Assembly: GCA_913776245.1 (NCBI GenBank) | Contig: CAJYLO010000023.1 | Coordinates: forward strand, 1 to 64,000 | Length of the DNA: 64,000 nucleotides | Source of the DNA: an uncultured Chryseobacterium sp. | GTDB lineage: Bacteria > Bacteroidota > Bacteroidia > Flavobacteriales > Weeksellaceae | Reading direction: 5' to 3' | Shown: piece after piece, positions 1 through 9,181 of the stretch | Layout: each line of letters starts with the position of its first letter | Numbering within the stretch: position 1 is the stretch's first letter | Notes under the pieces: generated by a model | What the model was told of the DNA's origin: nothing | Databases searched by the model: none | The model's input: the letters and a program-made list of their open reading frames with translations, nothing else | Translations under genes and position numbers: made by a program

Positions 1-94
1 CTCGTCTTTGTGGACAAGAATCAAGGGCAGCCGATTTGCTCTTCTTGGCAAGCGTGGCTCTTCCTTTTCTTACTAATTGTTGAATAGTAGGCAT
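1..94 (-). CDS. rpsL: 30S ribosomal protein S12, 5' end only
   Basis: The first 31 codons lie on the minus strand, and the gene runs off the left edge of the window. The visible N-terminus begins [12 protein letters not shown] and continues into the Lys-rich segment and the start of the CPQRR motif, which is how bacterial S12 begins. S12 sits in the decoding centre of the small ribosomal subunit. A well-formed Bacteroidota promoter lies directly upstream, so rpsL probably starts a transcript (in most bacteria rpsG and fusA follow, outside this window). Identity is clear from sequence; only the N-terminus can be inspected. Confidence 0.95.
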   Translation of the reverse strand, partial: MPTIQQLVRKGRATLAKKSKSAALDSCPQRR

Positions 95-118
95 TTAATT
101 GCTTTTTATTTTAGGGTG

Positions 119-147
119 CAAAAATATGAATAATTTTTTAATCCACA
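119..147 (-). promoter_or_regulatory. Promoter for rpsL
   Basis: On the minus strand TTG (147-145) is followed after 18 bases by TATTTTTG (126-119). This fits the Bacteroidota sigma-A pattern TTG-N17..23-TAnnTTTG. The predicted transcript starts roughly 15-20 bases before the rpsL ATG at 94. Confidence 0.75.
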
Positions 148-287
148 AGCAGTTAGAAATAAATATTCGTTTTGACTAAAATCTTTTTATCTCATTCTGG
201 CATTTTCATTGATATAAAAGATAAATTTCGTTTTAAGGAATAGTTTAAAACTATAGGAATAAAGATCAATATATAAAATCAAGTCTT

Positions 288-295
288 TAATTTTG
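288..295 (+). promoter_or_regulatory. -7 element for dps
   Basis: TAATTTTG matches TAnnTTTG and lies 25 bases upstream of the dps ATG at 321. No TTG is seen at the expected -33 spacing, which would fit a gene needing an activator or alternative control, but this is inference. Confidence 0.5.
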
Positions 296-320
296 TAACA
301 ATCTAAATATTAAATAAATT

Positions 321-797
321 ATGAAAAACGCAGCATTAATCGGACTGAAAGAAGCCGATTGCCAAAAAATTGCAGAAAAGCTCAATGTTTTATTAGCTAA
401 TTATTCCGTGTTCTATCAAAACACAAGAGGTTCTCACTGGAATATCAAAGGAGAACAGTTTTTTACCCTTCACCCGAAATTTGAAGAGCTCTACAACAAT
501 CTCGTTCTGAAAATTGATGAAATTGCCGAAAGAATCTTAACTCTGGGTGCAACTCCGGCTCATAATTATTCAGATTATCTAGCTGTTTCTTCAATAAAAG
601 AAAGCAAAGAAGTGACTGACGGAAATAAAAGTGTAGAAATCATTCTCAATTCCTTTAAAGTGGTTATAGATTTACAAAGAGAACTTCTGGATATTACTGA
701 TAAAGCGGGTGATGAAGGAACCAACTCACAAATGAGCGACTATATCACAGAGCAGGAAAAAGAAGTCTGGATGTACAATTCTTATCTTGGAAAATAA
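321..797 (+). CDS. dps: Dps-family DNA-protecting ferritin-like protein
   Basis: 158 residues, the usual length for a Dps mini-ferritin. Dps forms a 12-subunit cytoplasmic shell that oxidises Fe(II) with peroxide and stores the iron, protecting DNA during starvation and oxidative stress. The inter-subunit ferroxidase ligands are all visible: H39 (in GSHWNIKG), H51, E55, D66 and E70. Their spacing equals that of Listeria Dps (His31, His43, Asp47, Asp58, Glu62) shifted by 8. The Lys-rich N-terminal tail used for DNA binding in E. coli Dps is short here, so DNA binding is uncertain. The gene is monocistronic: its own promoter lies upstream and a strong bidirectional terminator directly after the stop. 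ATG 321 is the only reasonable start. Confidence 0.95.
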   Translation: MKNAALIGLKEADCQKIAEKLNVLLANYSVFYQNTRGSHWNIKGEQFFTLHPKFEELYNNLVLKIDEIAERILTLGATPAHNYSDYLAVSSIKESKEVTDGNKSVEIILNSFKVVIDLQRELLDITDKAGDEGTNSQMSDYITEQEKEVWMYNSYLGK

Positions 798-810
798 AAC
801 TCCAGATTCA

Positions 811-843
811 AAAAAATCCAGCTAATATGCTGGATTTTTTTTT
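811..843. terminator. Bidirectional terminator between dps and the convergent membrane gene
   Basis: An 11-bp perfect stem (AAAAATCCAGC 812-822 with GCTGGATTTTT 829-839), a 6-base loop and T/A tracts on both sides. It lies between two convergent genes and can end both transcripts. Confidence 0.9.
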
Positions 844-2470
844 ATTTATAAATATAGTAATATTGCGTTACATTTTTATTAAGGTCAAATCTTTTTAGGT
901 TTTTCGATAAAGTTTCTGCTTCCTTTTTATTCATTGCATACCAAACAACAGTCTGATTTGCCACTCCCATTTTCTTTTGAATAGTCCAAGATGCAATTGG
1001 CATCCAAGATGCTGGAATACCGTTAGGAAACCATTTTGGATAAATAACAGCTACACTTGATTGTTTTTTTAATATTTGACTTGCCATATAATTATGATAG
1101 TTCTTATTAAAAATTCCTGGATCCAAATATTTATTTTTATAATAATATCCCGCAACATCTGTAGTAGCAAGACCTGCAATATCATAGATCTTAACATCAG
1201 AAAAATAAGCTATTGCACCTATGTCATTAACCACAACATTCTGATTTTTATAAAATCGCCCTAATAGTCTAGACATTTCTATTTGTTGTTCTTCAATATT
1301 CTTGGAAGCATATTTTATTACCTTATAATTAATTGATGTAATATAAAAACAATAAATAATCATTACGGAAAATGCCGATATAGTAATTTTTTTATAAGTC
1401 AGATTTCCTTTACCAACATTAAATTTAGAAAAAAAATAAGTAATCATAGGAACCGTGACCATCACAATAGCAGCCATAAGATAATTTTCATACCGGTAAC
1501 GTATTACTGCAAATAAACTATGTAAAATTACCGTTCCAACAACAGTAAGGGAAACAGTTTCATTAAGAATAATTTTATGCCATTCCGAAATTTTATATTT
1601 GGATAGAAAATAAAACACAACTATAACCAGCGGTGCTACAAATAACTTGTAAAAAGAAATATTTAATAAAATTCCCTTTTTAAAAATGCTCCAGAGACTA
1701 AAGAAAAAATTGGATTCCGGATAATTACCTTTCATCAAAAGAGAATTAGGAAAAAAATACCCTCCATGCTCTATGGAATAAATTCCAAACAATAAAATTG
1801 GAAGAAAGCCAACAAAAAATATAGCCAATGCAATTTTCCAGTTTTTTCTTAATGCTAACAGAAGAGATAAAATAAGAATAAAGAACATACTTTCAAACCT
1901 TACTGCTCCTAATAAAGCAGTAAATAACAGCAATTTAAAAATATGTTTTTTGGAGAATCCCAATCTCAAACTATCAGTCAGATAATAAATCATTGTTATC
2001 GTGAGCAAAATATGAAGTGTTTGCTCCATCCCTATTAATACCATTAAATTCATTTGACAAGAAAGGATAAAAAGGGAAACTCCCAATAGAAGCTCATTCT
2101 TTCCAAAGTAGTCATAAAAGTATCTGAAAATATAGTATATGGATAAATACCCGCAAATGATATTGATAAATAACGGATAGTAAACATTATCCCCGAAAAT
2201 TTTAATAAATACACTAAGCAGTAAAGTATAAAGGATAGAAGATGACGCACTATCAAAACTGTTGGGATTAACTCCCCAAATCCCATTTTCAGCAACATTC
2301 CTTGAAATTGCCAGATGAATATATGCATCATCCAGCGGGTAAATGAACTGATTGCCTGAAAGATTAGAATAAGAAAGATAAAAAGAGAATCCTAAAATCA
2401 AGGTAAATACACCAGCAAAAAAATATAAATATTTATACATCCTAAATAATTTTTGCACGAAAATAATCAT
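842..2470 (-). CDS. Multi-pass membrane protein resembling GT-C glycosyltransferases
   Basis: 542 residues with about ten or more hydrophobic segments through residue ~390, then a soluble C-terminal part. The first periplasmic loop after TM1 carries PLDDAYIHLA (Asp47-Asp48). That di-acidic motif is typical of GT-C lipid-sugar-dependent glycosyltransferases (GT39/GT83/AftB-like). The following N-x-x-S-x-S-S-S stretch and the C-terminal VVNDIGAIAYFS...DIAGLA segment also occur in uncharacterised bacterial GT-C proteins. Inferred role: transfer of a sugar from an undecaprenyl-type donor at the periplasmic face of the inner membrane; acceptor and sugar unknown. No glycan genes adjoin it, so it is an orphan. 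M11 (MYKYLYFF) is an alternative start. Codon use is AT-richer than its neighbours, which could indicate transfer but is not strong evidence. Confidence 0.75.
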   Translation of the reverse strand: MIIFVQKLFRMYKYLYFFAGVFTLILGFSFYLSYSNLSGNQFIYPLDDAYIHLAISRNVAENGIWGVNPNSFDSASSSILYTLLLSVFIKIFGDNVYYPLFINIICGYLSIYYIFRYFYDYFGKNELLLGVSLFILSCQMNLMVLIGMEQTLHILLTITMIYYLTDSLRLGFSKKHIFKLLLFTALLGAVRFESMFFILILSLLLALRKNWKIALAIFFVGFLPILLFGIYSIEHGGYFFPNSLLMKGNYPESNFFFSLWSIFKKGILLNISFYKLFVAPLVIVVFYFLSKYKISEWHKIILNETVSLTVVGTVILHSLFAVIRYRYENYLMAAIVMVTVPMITYFFSKFNVGKGNLTYKKITISAFSVMIIYCFYITSINYKVIKYASKNIEEQQIEMSRLLGRFYKNQNVVVNDIGAIAYFSDVKIYDIAGLATTDVAGYYYKNKYLDPGIFNKNYHNYMASQILKKQSSVAVIYPKWFPNGIPASWMPIASWTIQKKMGVANQTVVWYAMNKKEAETLSKNLKRFDLNKNVTQYYYIYK

Positions 2471-2510
2471 TAATTTTTTATAAAATAATCCAAGCGATTC
2501 TATTATCTAT

Positions 2511-2531
2511 TATATTTGCGTTTTAATTTTG
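2511..2531 (+). promoter_or_regulatory. Overlapping -7 elements for the LRR gene
   Basis: TATATTTG (2511-2518) and TAATTTTG (2524-2531) both fit TAnnTTTG. The first gives a short leader. The second would place the transcript start almost on the TTG start codon at 2539. Confidence 0.5.
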
Positions 2532-2538
2532 CACAGAT

Positions 2539-4173
2539 TTGAAAAAAATATTACTCTTTTTGTTGATTTCCAATTTCGTTTTTTCCCAATGGAGCATTTC
2601 CAATTCGGAAAGAAATGCATTGATCAGTATTTACAACTCCACCAACGGTGTAAGCTGGAACAGAACCTGGAATCTGCAAAACGATCCCCGGACTTGGTTT
2701 GGCGTAGTCGTGAAAAACGGGACAGTTACGGAGCTTAACCTTTCCGGTAACGCATTGAAAGGCAGTTTCCCTGCAAATATTGCATCCTTATCCAAACTTA
2801 CAAAGCTGGATCTCAGCAACAACCAGCTTGCCGGGGATGTTGCCGCCGGAATATCTTCCATCAGCACGCTCACTAAGTTAGATATCAGCAATAACAGGCT
2901 CACAGGGAATCCTGCCGCAGCGTTAGCCGGCCTTTTCAATGTGGAGGATCTGGCGTTGGGAGGTAATTTTTTTGCGATAGCAGATGCCAATGCGCTTTTG
3001 CAGAATTTTAATAATATCAGGATTCTCAATATTGCAGACCTTGGACTCACCAATATTCCCGCAAAGATCATAGCGTTTGCCAATTTAGAAAGCTTAAATC
3101 TGGACAATAATCTGATTCCGGCCAATGCTTTTGCCAATATTGCCAATCATCCGAATCTTAAATCACTGTCACTCTCCGGGATGCAGCTTACCGAGATTCC
3201 GTCTCAGGTTTCTCAGCTTACACAACTCACAACGCTAAACTTAAGTAATAATAAATTAACGGAGCAAAATGTATCCGGATTGTCCGCACTTACCAATTTG
3301 CAATGGTTATCTCTGGAAAGCAACCAGCTTGCTCAGATTCCTGCTCAGATCGCTCAGCTTCAGAAACTTCAGACACTTAATTTAGGAAGAAATAAAATCG
3401 CCGGAGGCCTGTCACTATTGCCCAACCTGAATAATCTTCAGCAGCTTTTTCTAAATAACAATCTTTTGTCCGGAAACTTTCCTCAGGAATTTCTTTCTAT
3501 GCCAAAATTATTGATGCTGAATCTTAATAGCAATCAACTTTCCGGTGATCTTTATGACCGTTTGCCAGAAATCACACATCTGAGTAACAATCGTTTCAAT
3601 AAAGCTCAACTTTCCAATTATATTACAGATTACAATCTCCAAACCGAGCTGGATTACTCGCCGCAGCGATACGATTCGGAAAAAGAAGTGCTTGGCGTGA
3701 TCGGGCAGTTTGCAAAGCTGGATCAGTCCCTTTCCGGAAACGAATATACATTTAGCTGGTATAAAAATCTGGATCAGAAAGTCAACAATAATTCTGCAGA
3801 TCTTACTTTCAACAGTGTTGCGGAAGAAGATTATGCAACCTACACAGCAGAAGCCTACACCTATTCCGTTTTGGACAACAATGCATTTTTTGAAGTTTCG
3901 CTTTTCCGCGAACCTATTTCGCTTGTAAAAGTTCTGGGAACAGCAGAAACCGCAAAATATTTCAACATCTATCCGAATCCAACTTCGGATGTTCTGAATA
4001 TTGTAAGCAGTAAATATGACATTCAGAAAGTTCATATTTATGATTTGAGTGGAAAACAGATGCTGTCGGAATCCAAATCCAGAATTGACGTTTCCAAACT
4101 ACCAAGCGGTGTGTATATGCTGATTATAAAAACTCAGGAAGGCAACAAAAATTTCAAATTCATCAAGCAATAA
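2539..4173 (+). CDS. Secreted leucine-rich-repeat protein with T9SS sorting domain
   Basis: 544 residues. A Sec signal peptide (MKKILLFLLISNFVFSQ) is followed by a capping region (NALISIYNSTNGVSWN) as in many bacterial LRR proteins. About a dozen LRRs of the L-x-x-L-x-L-x-x-N-x-L type then run over residues ~65-350, and an Ig-like spacer follows. Residues ~472-544 form a type A T9SS C-terminal domain (YPNPTSDVLN, VHIYDLSGKQ, LPSGVYMLII, final FKFIKQ). The protein should be secreted or attached at the surface by the T9SS; its ligand is unknown. The start codon is TTG: no ATG or GTG lies upstream in frame, and the signal peptide is lost with any later start. No ordinary terminator follows. Instead a mosaic repeat begins 3 bases after the stop. 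Confidence 0.9.
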   Translation: MKKILLFLLISNFVFSQWSISNSERNALISIYNSTNGVSWNRTWNLQNDPRTWFGVVVKNGTVTELNLSGNALKGSFPANIASLSKLTKLDLSNNQLAGDVAAGISSISTLTKLDISNNRLTGNPAAALAGLFNVEDLALGGNFFAIADANALLQNFNNIRILNIADLGLTNIPAKIIAFANLESLNLDNNLIPANAFANIANHPNLKSLSLSGMQLTEIPSQVSQLTQLTTLNLSNNKLTEQNVSGLSALTNLQWLSLESNQLAQIPAQIAQLQKLQTLNLGRNKIAGGLSLLPNLNNLQQLFLNNNLLSGNFPQEFLSMPKLLMLNLNSNQLSGDLYDRLPEITHLSNNRFNKAQLSNYITDYNLQTELDYSPQRYDSEKEVLGVIGQFAKLDQSLSGNEYTFSWYKNLDQKVNNNSADLTFNSVAEEDYATYTAEAYTYSVLDNNAFFEVSLFREPISLVKVLGTAETAKYFNIYPNPTSDVLNIVSSKYDIQKVHIYDLSGKQMLSESKSRIDVSKLPSGVYMLIIKTQEGNKNFKFIKQ

Positions 4174-4176
4174 TTT

Positions 4177-4312
4177 TTAGGAGCTTTATCCCGCTAATAG
4201 TTTATCCTGAGCTCGTCGAAGGGCTGTATCTTTTTTGTTTTTAAGAACATTTTTATCTTGAAAGAAAGGTGAAGAAGAAAAAACAAAAAAGGATGCCGCT
4301 ACTATCGGGGCT
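4177..4312 (-). repeat. Mosaic intergenic palindromic element, family A copy 1
   Basis: Near-identical to 58011-58124. Shared parts, read on the plus strand: an AGGAGCTTkATCCCGCT end; a long imperfect hairpin with arms ATCTTTTTTGTTTTT (4228-4242) and its complement (4278-4294); a conserved ~35-base loop; and a GCCGCT...ATCGGGGCT end. The terminal AGC/GCT and CCCG/CGGG segments can pair. Copy 1 has extra bases at ~4195-4221, including CCTGAGCTCGTCGAAGG. That resembles the widespread REP-like word CTTCGACAAGCTCAG, read on the minus strand. The element starts 3 bases after the LRR stop codon and is non-coding. Confidence 0.85.
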
Positions 4313-4416
4313 ACGGATTCGTGTTTCCAAAGTACGACAAAAAAACTAAGACTCTATCACTCTCAAACTCCTATCCCCTCAAACTCCAGAATCCTTTCCC
4401 ATTTCTTAAAAAATAT

Positions 4417-4424
4417 TATCTTTG
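4417..4424 (+). promoter_or_regulatory. -7 element for icmF
   Basis: TATCTTTG matches TAnnTTTG, 20 bases before the ATG at 4444. It lies inside the upstream in-frame extension that starts with GTG at 4321, so it argues that translation starts at 4444. Confidence 0.65.
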
Positions 4425-4443
4425 GGCACAATCGTTTTTACTA

Positions 4444-7400
4444 ATGGAAACCCAAAAATATACTCCAAAAAATAAAGTCAGAATCGTGACGGCTGCGTCA
4501 TTATTCGACGGTCATGATGCTGCTATTAATATTATGCGCCGTGTCATTCAGGGAACAGGATGCGAAGTCATTCACCTTGGACACGATAAATCGGCAGAAG
4601 AAGTGGTGAACACCGCCATTCAGGAAGATGCGAACGCAATTGCTTTAACTTCTTATCAAGGCGGTCATAATGAATATTTCAAATACATCTACGACCTTTT
4701 AAGAGAAAAAAACTCACCGCAAATCAAAATTTTTGGCGGCGGCGGCGGTGTGATTCTGCCGGAAGAAATTGAAGATATTATGGCTTACGGCATCGACAGA
4801 ATTTATTCTCCGGATGACGGCCGCGAACTCGGTTTGCAGGGAATGATCGACGATTTGGTTCAAAAATCAGATTTTCCGACAGGAAAAGATGCTGATGTCA
4901 AAGATCTGGATTCTATCAATTTTGAAAATCCGACAAGTATTGCCAAAATCATTTCTGCTGTTGAAAATTTTTCAGATGAAAAACCTGAACTGGTAAAAGC
5001 CATTGATGAAAAATCAAAAGATCTAAATATTCCGATTATCGGGATCACAGGAACCGGAGGAGCGGGAAAATCATCTTTAACAGATGAATTGGTAAGGCGT
5101 TTCTTACGTTCAAATCCTGATAAAAAAATTGCCATCATTTCGATTGACCCTTCAAAGAAGAAAACCGGAGGAGCGCTTCTGGGAGACCGAATCCGTATGA
5201 ACGCGATCAATGATCCTAGAGTCTATATGCGTTCAATGGCAACAAGAGAAAACAACGTTTCTGTTTCCCCGTTCATTCATTCCGCATTAAATGTGTTGAA
5301 ACTGGCTCATCCTGATGTGATCATCTTAGAAACTTCAGGTATCGGTCAATCAGGTTCAGAAGTTTCGGATTTTGCTGATGTTTCAATGTACGTGATGACT
5401 CCTGAATACGGAGCTTCTACACAGTTGGAAAAAATCGATATGCTGGATTATGCGGATTTGGTGGCTTTAAATAAATCTGATAAAAGAGGAGCGCTTGATG
5501 CGCTTCAGGCGGTTAGAAAACAGTTCCAGAGAAACCATTTATTGTGGGAACAGCCGTTGGATGAAATGCCGGTTTATGCTACAAAAGCATCTCAGTTCAA
5601 TGATCACGGAACGACTGAATTATACAACAGACTGGTTTCTAAAGTCAATAATAAATTTGCTGATTTAGATCTAAAAGGTTTTGTTGAACAGGAAATTACA
5701 GATGAAGTAACGATTATTCCGCCAAAAAGAGTACGTTACCTTTCCGAAATCGTTGAAAACAACAAACAATATGATGCGAACATCGAAAAACAAGCTGAAC
5801 TTGCAAGAAAAATGTATCATATTGATGGTGTTAAAAAAATCATATCTAATGAAACTTTAGACGCCGAATATCAAAAAGCTGAGAAAGAACTTCAACAGGA
5901 AAACATCGACTTCCTGAAAACCTGGGACGATACGAAAAAAGCTTTCCACGAAGAGTTTTACTCCTATTTTGTAAGAGGAAAAGAAATTAAGGTTGAAACC
6001 TCAACAGAATCTTTATCTCATTTAAGAATTCCAAAAATTGCTTTACCAAAATACAATGATTGGGGCGATTTGATCAAATGGAAAGGACAGGAAAATCTTC
6101 CGGGAAGCTTCCCTTATACTGCGGGAATTTATCCTTTCAAAAGAACCGGAGAAGATCCAACGAGAATGTTTGCAGGAGAAGGAGGCCCGGAAAGAACCAA
6201 CAGAAGATTCCATTACGTTTCTGCAGAAATGCCCGCAAAACGCTTATCTACGGCTTTCGACTCGGTAACATTGTACGGACAAGACCCGGCTTTACCACCT
6301 GATATTTATGGTAAAATCGGAAATGCGGGAGTTTCTATCGCCACTTTGGATGATGCGAAAAAACTATATTCAGGATTTGATTTGGTGAATGCATTGACTT
6401 CAGTTTCAATGACGATTAACGGACCAGCGCCGATGTTGTTGGCTTTCTTTATGAATGCAGCGATTGACCAGAATGTTGAAAAATATATTGCTGAAAATAA
6501 TCTTGAGGCTAAGGTTGAGGAAGTTTTAAAAGCAAAATTCGACGATAAAGGTTTAGCAAGACCAAAATATAACGGAGAATTACCACCTTCCAATAATGGT
6601 TTAGGTTTAAAATTATTAGGAATCACTGGCGATGAAGTAATTCCAACTGATGTTTACGCCGAAATCAAAGCTAAAACCATCGCAACCGTTCGTGGAACCG
6701 TTCAGGCAGATATTTTAAAAGAAGATCAGGCTCAGAATACTTGTATTTTCTCGACTGAATTTGCATTGAGATTAATGGGTGACGTTCAGGAATATTTCAT
6801 CAAACAAAAAGTAAGAAATTTCTATTCGGTTTCTATTTCCGGATATCACATTGCGGAAGCAGGAGCAAATCCGGTTTCTCAGTTGGCATTTACGTTGGCA
6901 AACGGTTTCACGTATGTGGAATATTATTTGTCAAGAGGAATGGATATTAATGATTTTGCTCCTAACTTATCGTTCTTCTTCTCCAACGGAATCGACCCTG
7001 AATATTCAGTCATCGGACGTGTAGCAAGAAGAATCTGGGCAAAAGCAATGAAACTGAAATACGGAGCCGACGAAAGAAGTCAGATGTTGAAATACCACAT
7101 CCAGACTTCGGGACGTTCTCTTCACGCGCAGGAAATTGATTTCAACGATATCAGAACAACTTTACAGGCGTTGTATGCAATTTATGATAACTGTAATTCT
7201 TTGCATACCAATGCTTATGACGAGGCGATTACAACTCCGACTGAGCAATCGGTAAGAAGAGCGATGGCAATTCAGTTGATTATCAATAAAGAATTAGGTT
7301 TAGCGAAAAATGAAAATCCGCTTCAGGGTTCATTCATTATTGAAGAATTAACAGATTTAGTGGAAGAAGCTGTTTATGCGGAATTCGATAGAATCACTGA

Positions 7401-7791
7401 AAGAGGTGGCGTTTTGGGTGCGATGGAAACGATGTATCAACGTTCAAAAATTCAGGAAGAATCAATGCATTACGAATGGCTGAAACATACCGGAGAATAT
7501 CCGATTATTGGCGTAAATACGTTCTTAGGAAAAGACGGTTCGCCAACAGTTCGCCCGGGAGAAGTCATCCGTTCGACTGAGGAGGAAAAGCAGTTCCAGA
7601 TTGAAATGCTTCACAACTTCCAAAAATCTAATAATGATAAATCTGCAGATGCTCTGAAAACTTTACAACACGCAGCCATCAATCAGCAAAACTTATTCGA
7701 AGTGATGATGGATGCCGTGAAATACTGTTCTCTTGGACAGATCACCAATGCGCTTTTTGAAGTGGGCGGAAAGTACAGAAGAAATATGTAG
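4444..7791 (+). CDS. icmF: Fused isobutyryl-CoA mutase (methylmalonyl-CoA mutase superfamily)
   Basis: 1115 residues from ATG 4444, the usual size for IcmF. Domain order is diagnostic. An N-terminal adenosylcobalamin-binding domain carries FDGHDAA, with His24 as the probable cobalt ligand. A MeaI-type GTPase chaperone domain follows, with a P-loop (GTGGAGKS, 203-210) and NKSD (343-346). A C-terminal TIM-barrel mutase domain follows, with [19 protein letters not shown] from ~562 and [11 protein letters not shown] from ~800. IcmF interconverts isobutyryl-CoA and n-butyryl-CoA; some members act on isovaleryl-CoA/pivalyl-CoA. The fused G domain loads and repairs the cofactor. The exact substrate cannot be read off without an alignment. 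The role is inferred to be branched-chain acyl-CoA metabolism. The in-frame GTG at 4321 would add 41 poorly conserved residues and is rejected. Confidence 0.93.
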   Translation: METQKYTPKNKVRIVTAASLFDGHDAAINIMRRVIQGTGCEVIHLGHDKSAEEVVNTAIQEDANAIALTSYQGGHNEYFKYIYDLLREKNSPQIKIFGGGGGVILPEEIEDIMAYGIDRIYSPDDGRELGLQGMIDDLVQKSDFPTGKDADVKDLDSINFENPTSIAKIISAVENFSDEKPELVKAIDEKSKDLNIPIIGITGTGGAGKSSLTDELVRRFLRSNPDKKIAIISIDPSKKKTGGALLGDRIRMNAINDPRVYMRSMATRENNVSVSPFIHSALNVLKLAHPDVIILETSGIGQSGSEVSDFADVSMYVMTPEYGASTQLEKIDMLDYADLVALNKSDKRGALDALQAVRKQFQRNHLLWEQPLDEMPVYATKASQFNDHGTTELYNRLVSKVNNKFADLDLKGFVEQEITDEVTIIPPKRVRYLSEIVENNKQYDANIEKQAELARKMYHIDGVKKIISNETLDAEYQKAEKELQQENIDFLKTWDDTKKAFHEEFYSYFVRGKEIKVETSTESLSHLRIPKIALPKYNDWGDLIKWKGQENLPGSFPYTAGIYPFKRTGEDPTRMFAGEGGPERTNRRFHYVSAEMPAKRLSTAFDSVTLYGQDPALPPDIYGKIGNAGVSIATLDDAKKLYSGFDLVNALTSVSMTINGPAPMLLAFFMNAAIDQNVEKYIAENNLEAKVEEVLKAKFDDKGLARPKYNGELPPSNNGLGLKLLGITGDEVIPTDVYAEIKAKTIATVRGTVQADILKEDQAQNTCIFSTEFALRLMGDVQEYFIKQKVRNFYSVSISGYHIAEAGANPVSQLAFTLANGFTYVEYYLSRGMDINDFAPNLSFFFSNGIDPEYSVIGRVARRIWAKAMKLKYGADERSQMLKYHIQTSGRSLHAQEIDFNDIRTTLQALYAIYDNCNSLHTNAYDEAITTPTEQSVRRAMAIQLIINKELGLAKNENPLQGSFIIEELTDLVEEAVYAEFDRITERGGVLGAMETMYQRSKIQEESMHYEWLKHTGEYPIIGVNTFLGKDGSPTVRPGEVIRSTEEEKQFQIEMLHNFQKSNNDKSADALKTLQHAAINQQNLFEVMMDAVKYCSLGQITNALFEVGGKYRRNM

Positions 7792-7820
7792 GCGAAGGTC
7801 GCCAGCCAATTATTAAAACT

Positions 7821-7850
7821 AACCTCAAAGGAAATTCTTTGAGGTTTTTT
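7821..7850 (+). terminator. Terminator of icmF
   Basis: A perfect 10-bp stem AACCTCAAAG / CTTTGAGGTT with loop GAAATT, followed by TTTT, 30 bases after the icmF stop codon. Confidence 0.9.
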
Positions 7851-7912
7851 CATTCTAAAAAATCACGGTTTACTTTTTGATTAGAACAAAATTCAAATCA
7901 GAAATAAACTAT

Positions 7913-9121
7913 ATGAAACTAAAATCTCCCGAACCATTTTGGTTGGTAAAAGATGGATTGAAACATTCTTATCCATCGCTACGGGAAAATATCGAAACTG
8001 AAATACTCATCATCGGAGGCGGAATTACCGGTTCGCTTCTCGCCCATCAAATGATAAAAGACGGGTATAAAACTGTTTTGGTTGACCGCCGCGAAATAGG
8101 AAACGGAAGTACAAGCGCCACAACATCGATGTTGCAATACGAGATTGATGTTGCACTGTTCAAACTGTCTGAGATGATTGGACAAGAAGGTGCGGAAAAA
8201 GCCTATTGGGCGTGCTACAATTCCATTGATGATTTACAGAAAATCTCTAAGGAAGTTAAGTCTGATTGTGGCTTTGCGAAGAAAAAATCTCTTTATTTTG
8301 CGGCATTGAAAAAAGATGTTCCGCTCCTGAAAAAAGAATTCGAAGCCAGAAAAGCGGCAAAGTTTCCTGTGAAATGGCTATCTGAAGACGAGATTAAAAA
8401 GCAATTTAAAATCGAGAATACTTTTGGCGGAATCCTATCCGAACAAGGCGGCAGCATTGATGCGTTTTGTCTGGCACACGACATTTTGCATTTCAATCAT
8501 AAAAAAGGCTTGAGGATTTTTGACAAAACTGATATTATCAAATTCGATTATAAGAAAAACGGCGTTACGGCAACAACTGACTATGGAAATACCATCAAAG
8601 CCAAAAAAGTAATTTTCTGCAACGGCTTCGAAAGCACGGAAATCATCAAGGATAAATTTGTCAATCTGCTTTCAACTTACGCCATTGTTGGTGAACAATG
8701 CGATAAGGAATACAATAAGGAACTCAACGGTTTACTCGTCTGGAACACGGCGAATCCTTACATCTATATGCGTACCACGGATGACAACCGAATCCTGATG
8801 GGCGGCGAAGATGAAGAATTCGTGGATGCAAAAAAACGGGATTATTTACTGTTTGACAAAGAGGAAAAGCTGGTTAAAAAAATCAATAAATATCTGCCGG
8901 ACAATAACTTCAGAACCGACTTTGTTTGGGCAGGCACATTTGGTGAAACCAAAGACGGTTTACCATACATTGGGCAACATCCCAACTTTCCCAGCGCTTA
9001 TTTTGTCTTAGGTTTTGGAGGAAATGGGATTACATTTTCGGTCATCGGGATGGCAATGGCTTCCGATTTTCTGAAAGGTAAAGAGCACGAATTGACGGAA
9101 TATTTCAGATTCAGGAGATAA
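7913..9121 (+). CDS. FAD-dependent oxidoreductase, DAO family
   Basis: 402 residues from ATG 7913 (an in-frame TTG at 7877 would add 12). The N-terminal Rossmann motif GGGITG (35-40) binds FAD adenine dinucleotide, followed by a VLVDRREIGNGSTSATT segment typical of D-amino-acid-oxidase-fold enzymes. Near the C-terminus DGLPYIGQHP and FVLGFGGNGITFS form the second FAD-binding part of DAO/OrdL-like proteins. These enzymes oxidise amines or amino acids (glycine, sarcosine, D-amino acids, gamma-glutamyl-putrescine) with FAD. The substrate cannot be told here, and no transporter or pathway gene adjoins it. No signal peptide: cytosolic. Confidence 0.88.
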   Translation: MKLKSPEPFWLVKDGLKHSYPSLRENIETEILIIGGGITGSLLAHQMIKDGYKTVLVDRREIGNGSTSATTSMLQYEIDVALFKLSEMIGQEGAEKAYWACYNSIDDLQKISKEVKSDCGFAKKKSLYFAALKKDVPLLKKEFEARKAAKFPVKWLSEDEIKKQFKIENTFGGILSEQGGSIDAFCLAHDILHFNHKKGLRIFDKTDIIKFDYKKNGVTATTDYGNTIKAKKVIFCNGFESTEIIKDKFVNLLSTYAIVGEQCDKEYNKELNGLLVWNTANPYIYMRTTDDNRILMGGEDEEFVDAKKRDYLLFDKEEKLVKKINKYLPDNNFRTDFVWAGTFGETKDGLPYIGQHPNFPSAYFVLGFGGNGITFSVIGMAMASDFLKGKEHELTEYFRFRR

Positions 9122-9157
9122 TTGTCTTATGCCAATTTCAGATTTCATTTTTTATTC

Positions 9158-9165
9158 TAAATTTG
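9158..9165 (+). promoter_or_regulatory. -7 element for the YciI-like/DUF1801 gene pair
   Basis: TAAATTTG matches TAnnTTTG, 16 bases before ATG 9182. No TTG at the canonical -33 spacing. Confidence 0.5.
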
Positions 9166-9181
9166 AGTAAAACTTCAAAAG

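Noticed and set aside
2631-3146. Long minus-strand open frame inside the LRR gene
   Set aside because: Shadow of the repetitive coding sequence; no signal, no promoter, and the protein is low in complexity.
4321-4443. N-terminal extension of icmF from a GTG codon
   Set aside because: A TAnnTTTG promoter box lies inside it, the extension does not look like IcmF, and ATG 4444 starts the conserved domain.
7791-7803. Palindrome GGCGA-AGG-TCGCC at the icmF stop
   Set aside because: Too short and without a T tract; a proper terminator follows at 7821.
7877-7912. TTG start for the DAO-family enzyme
   Set aside because: Adds 12 residues unlike the family; ATG 7913 gives the normal N-terminus.
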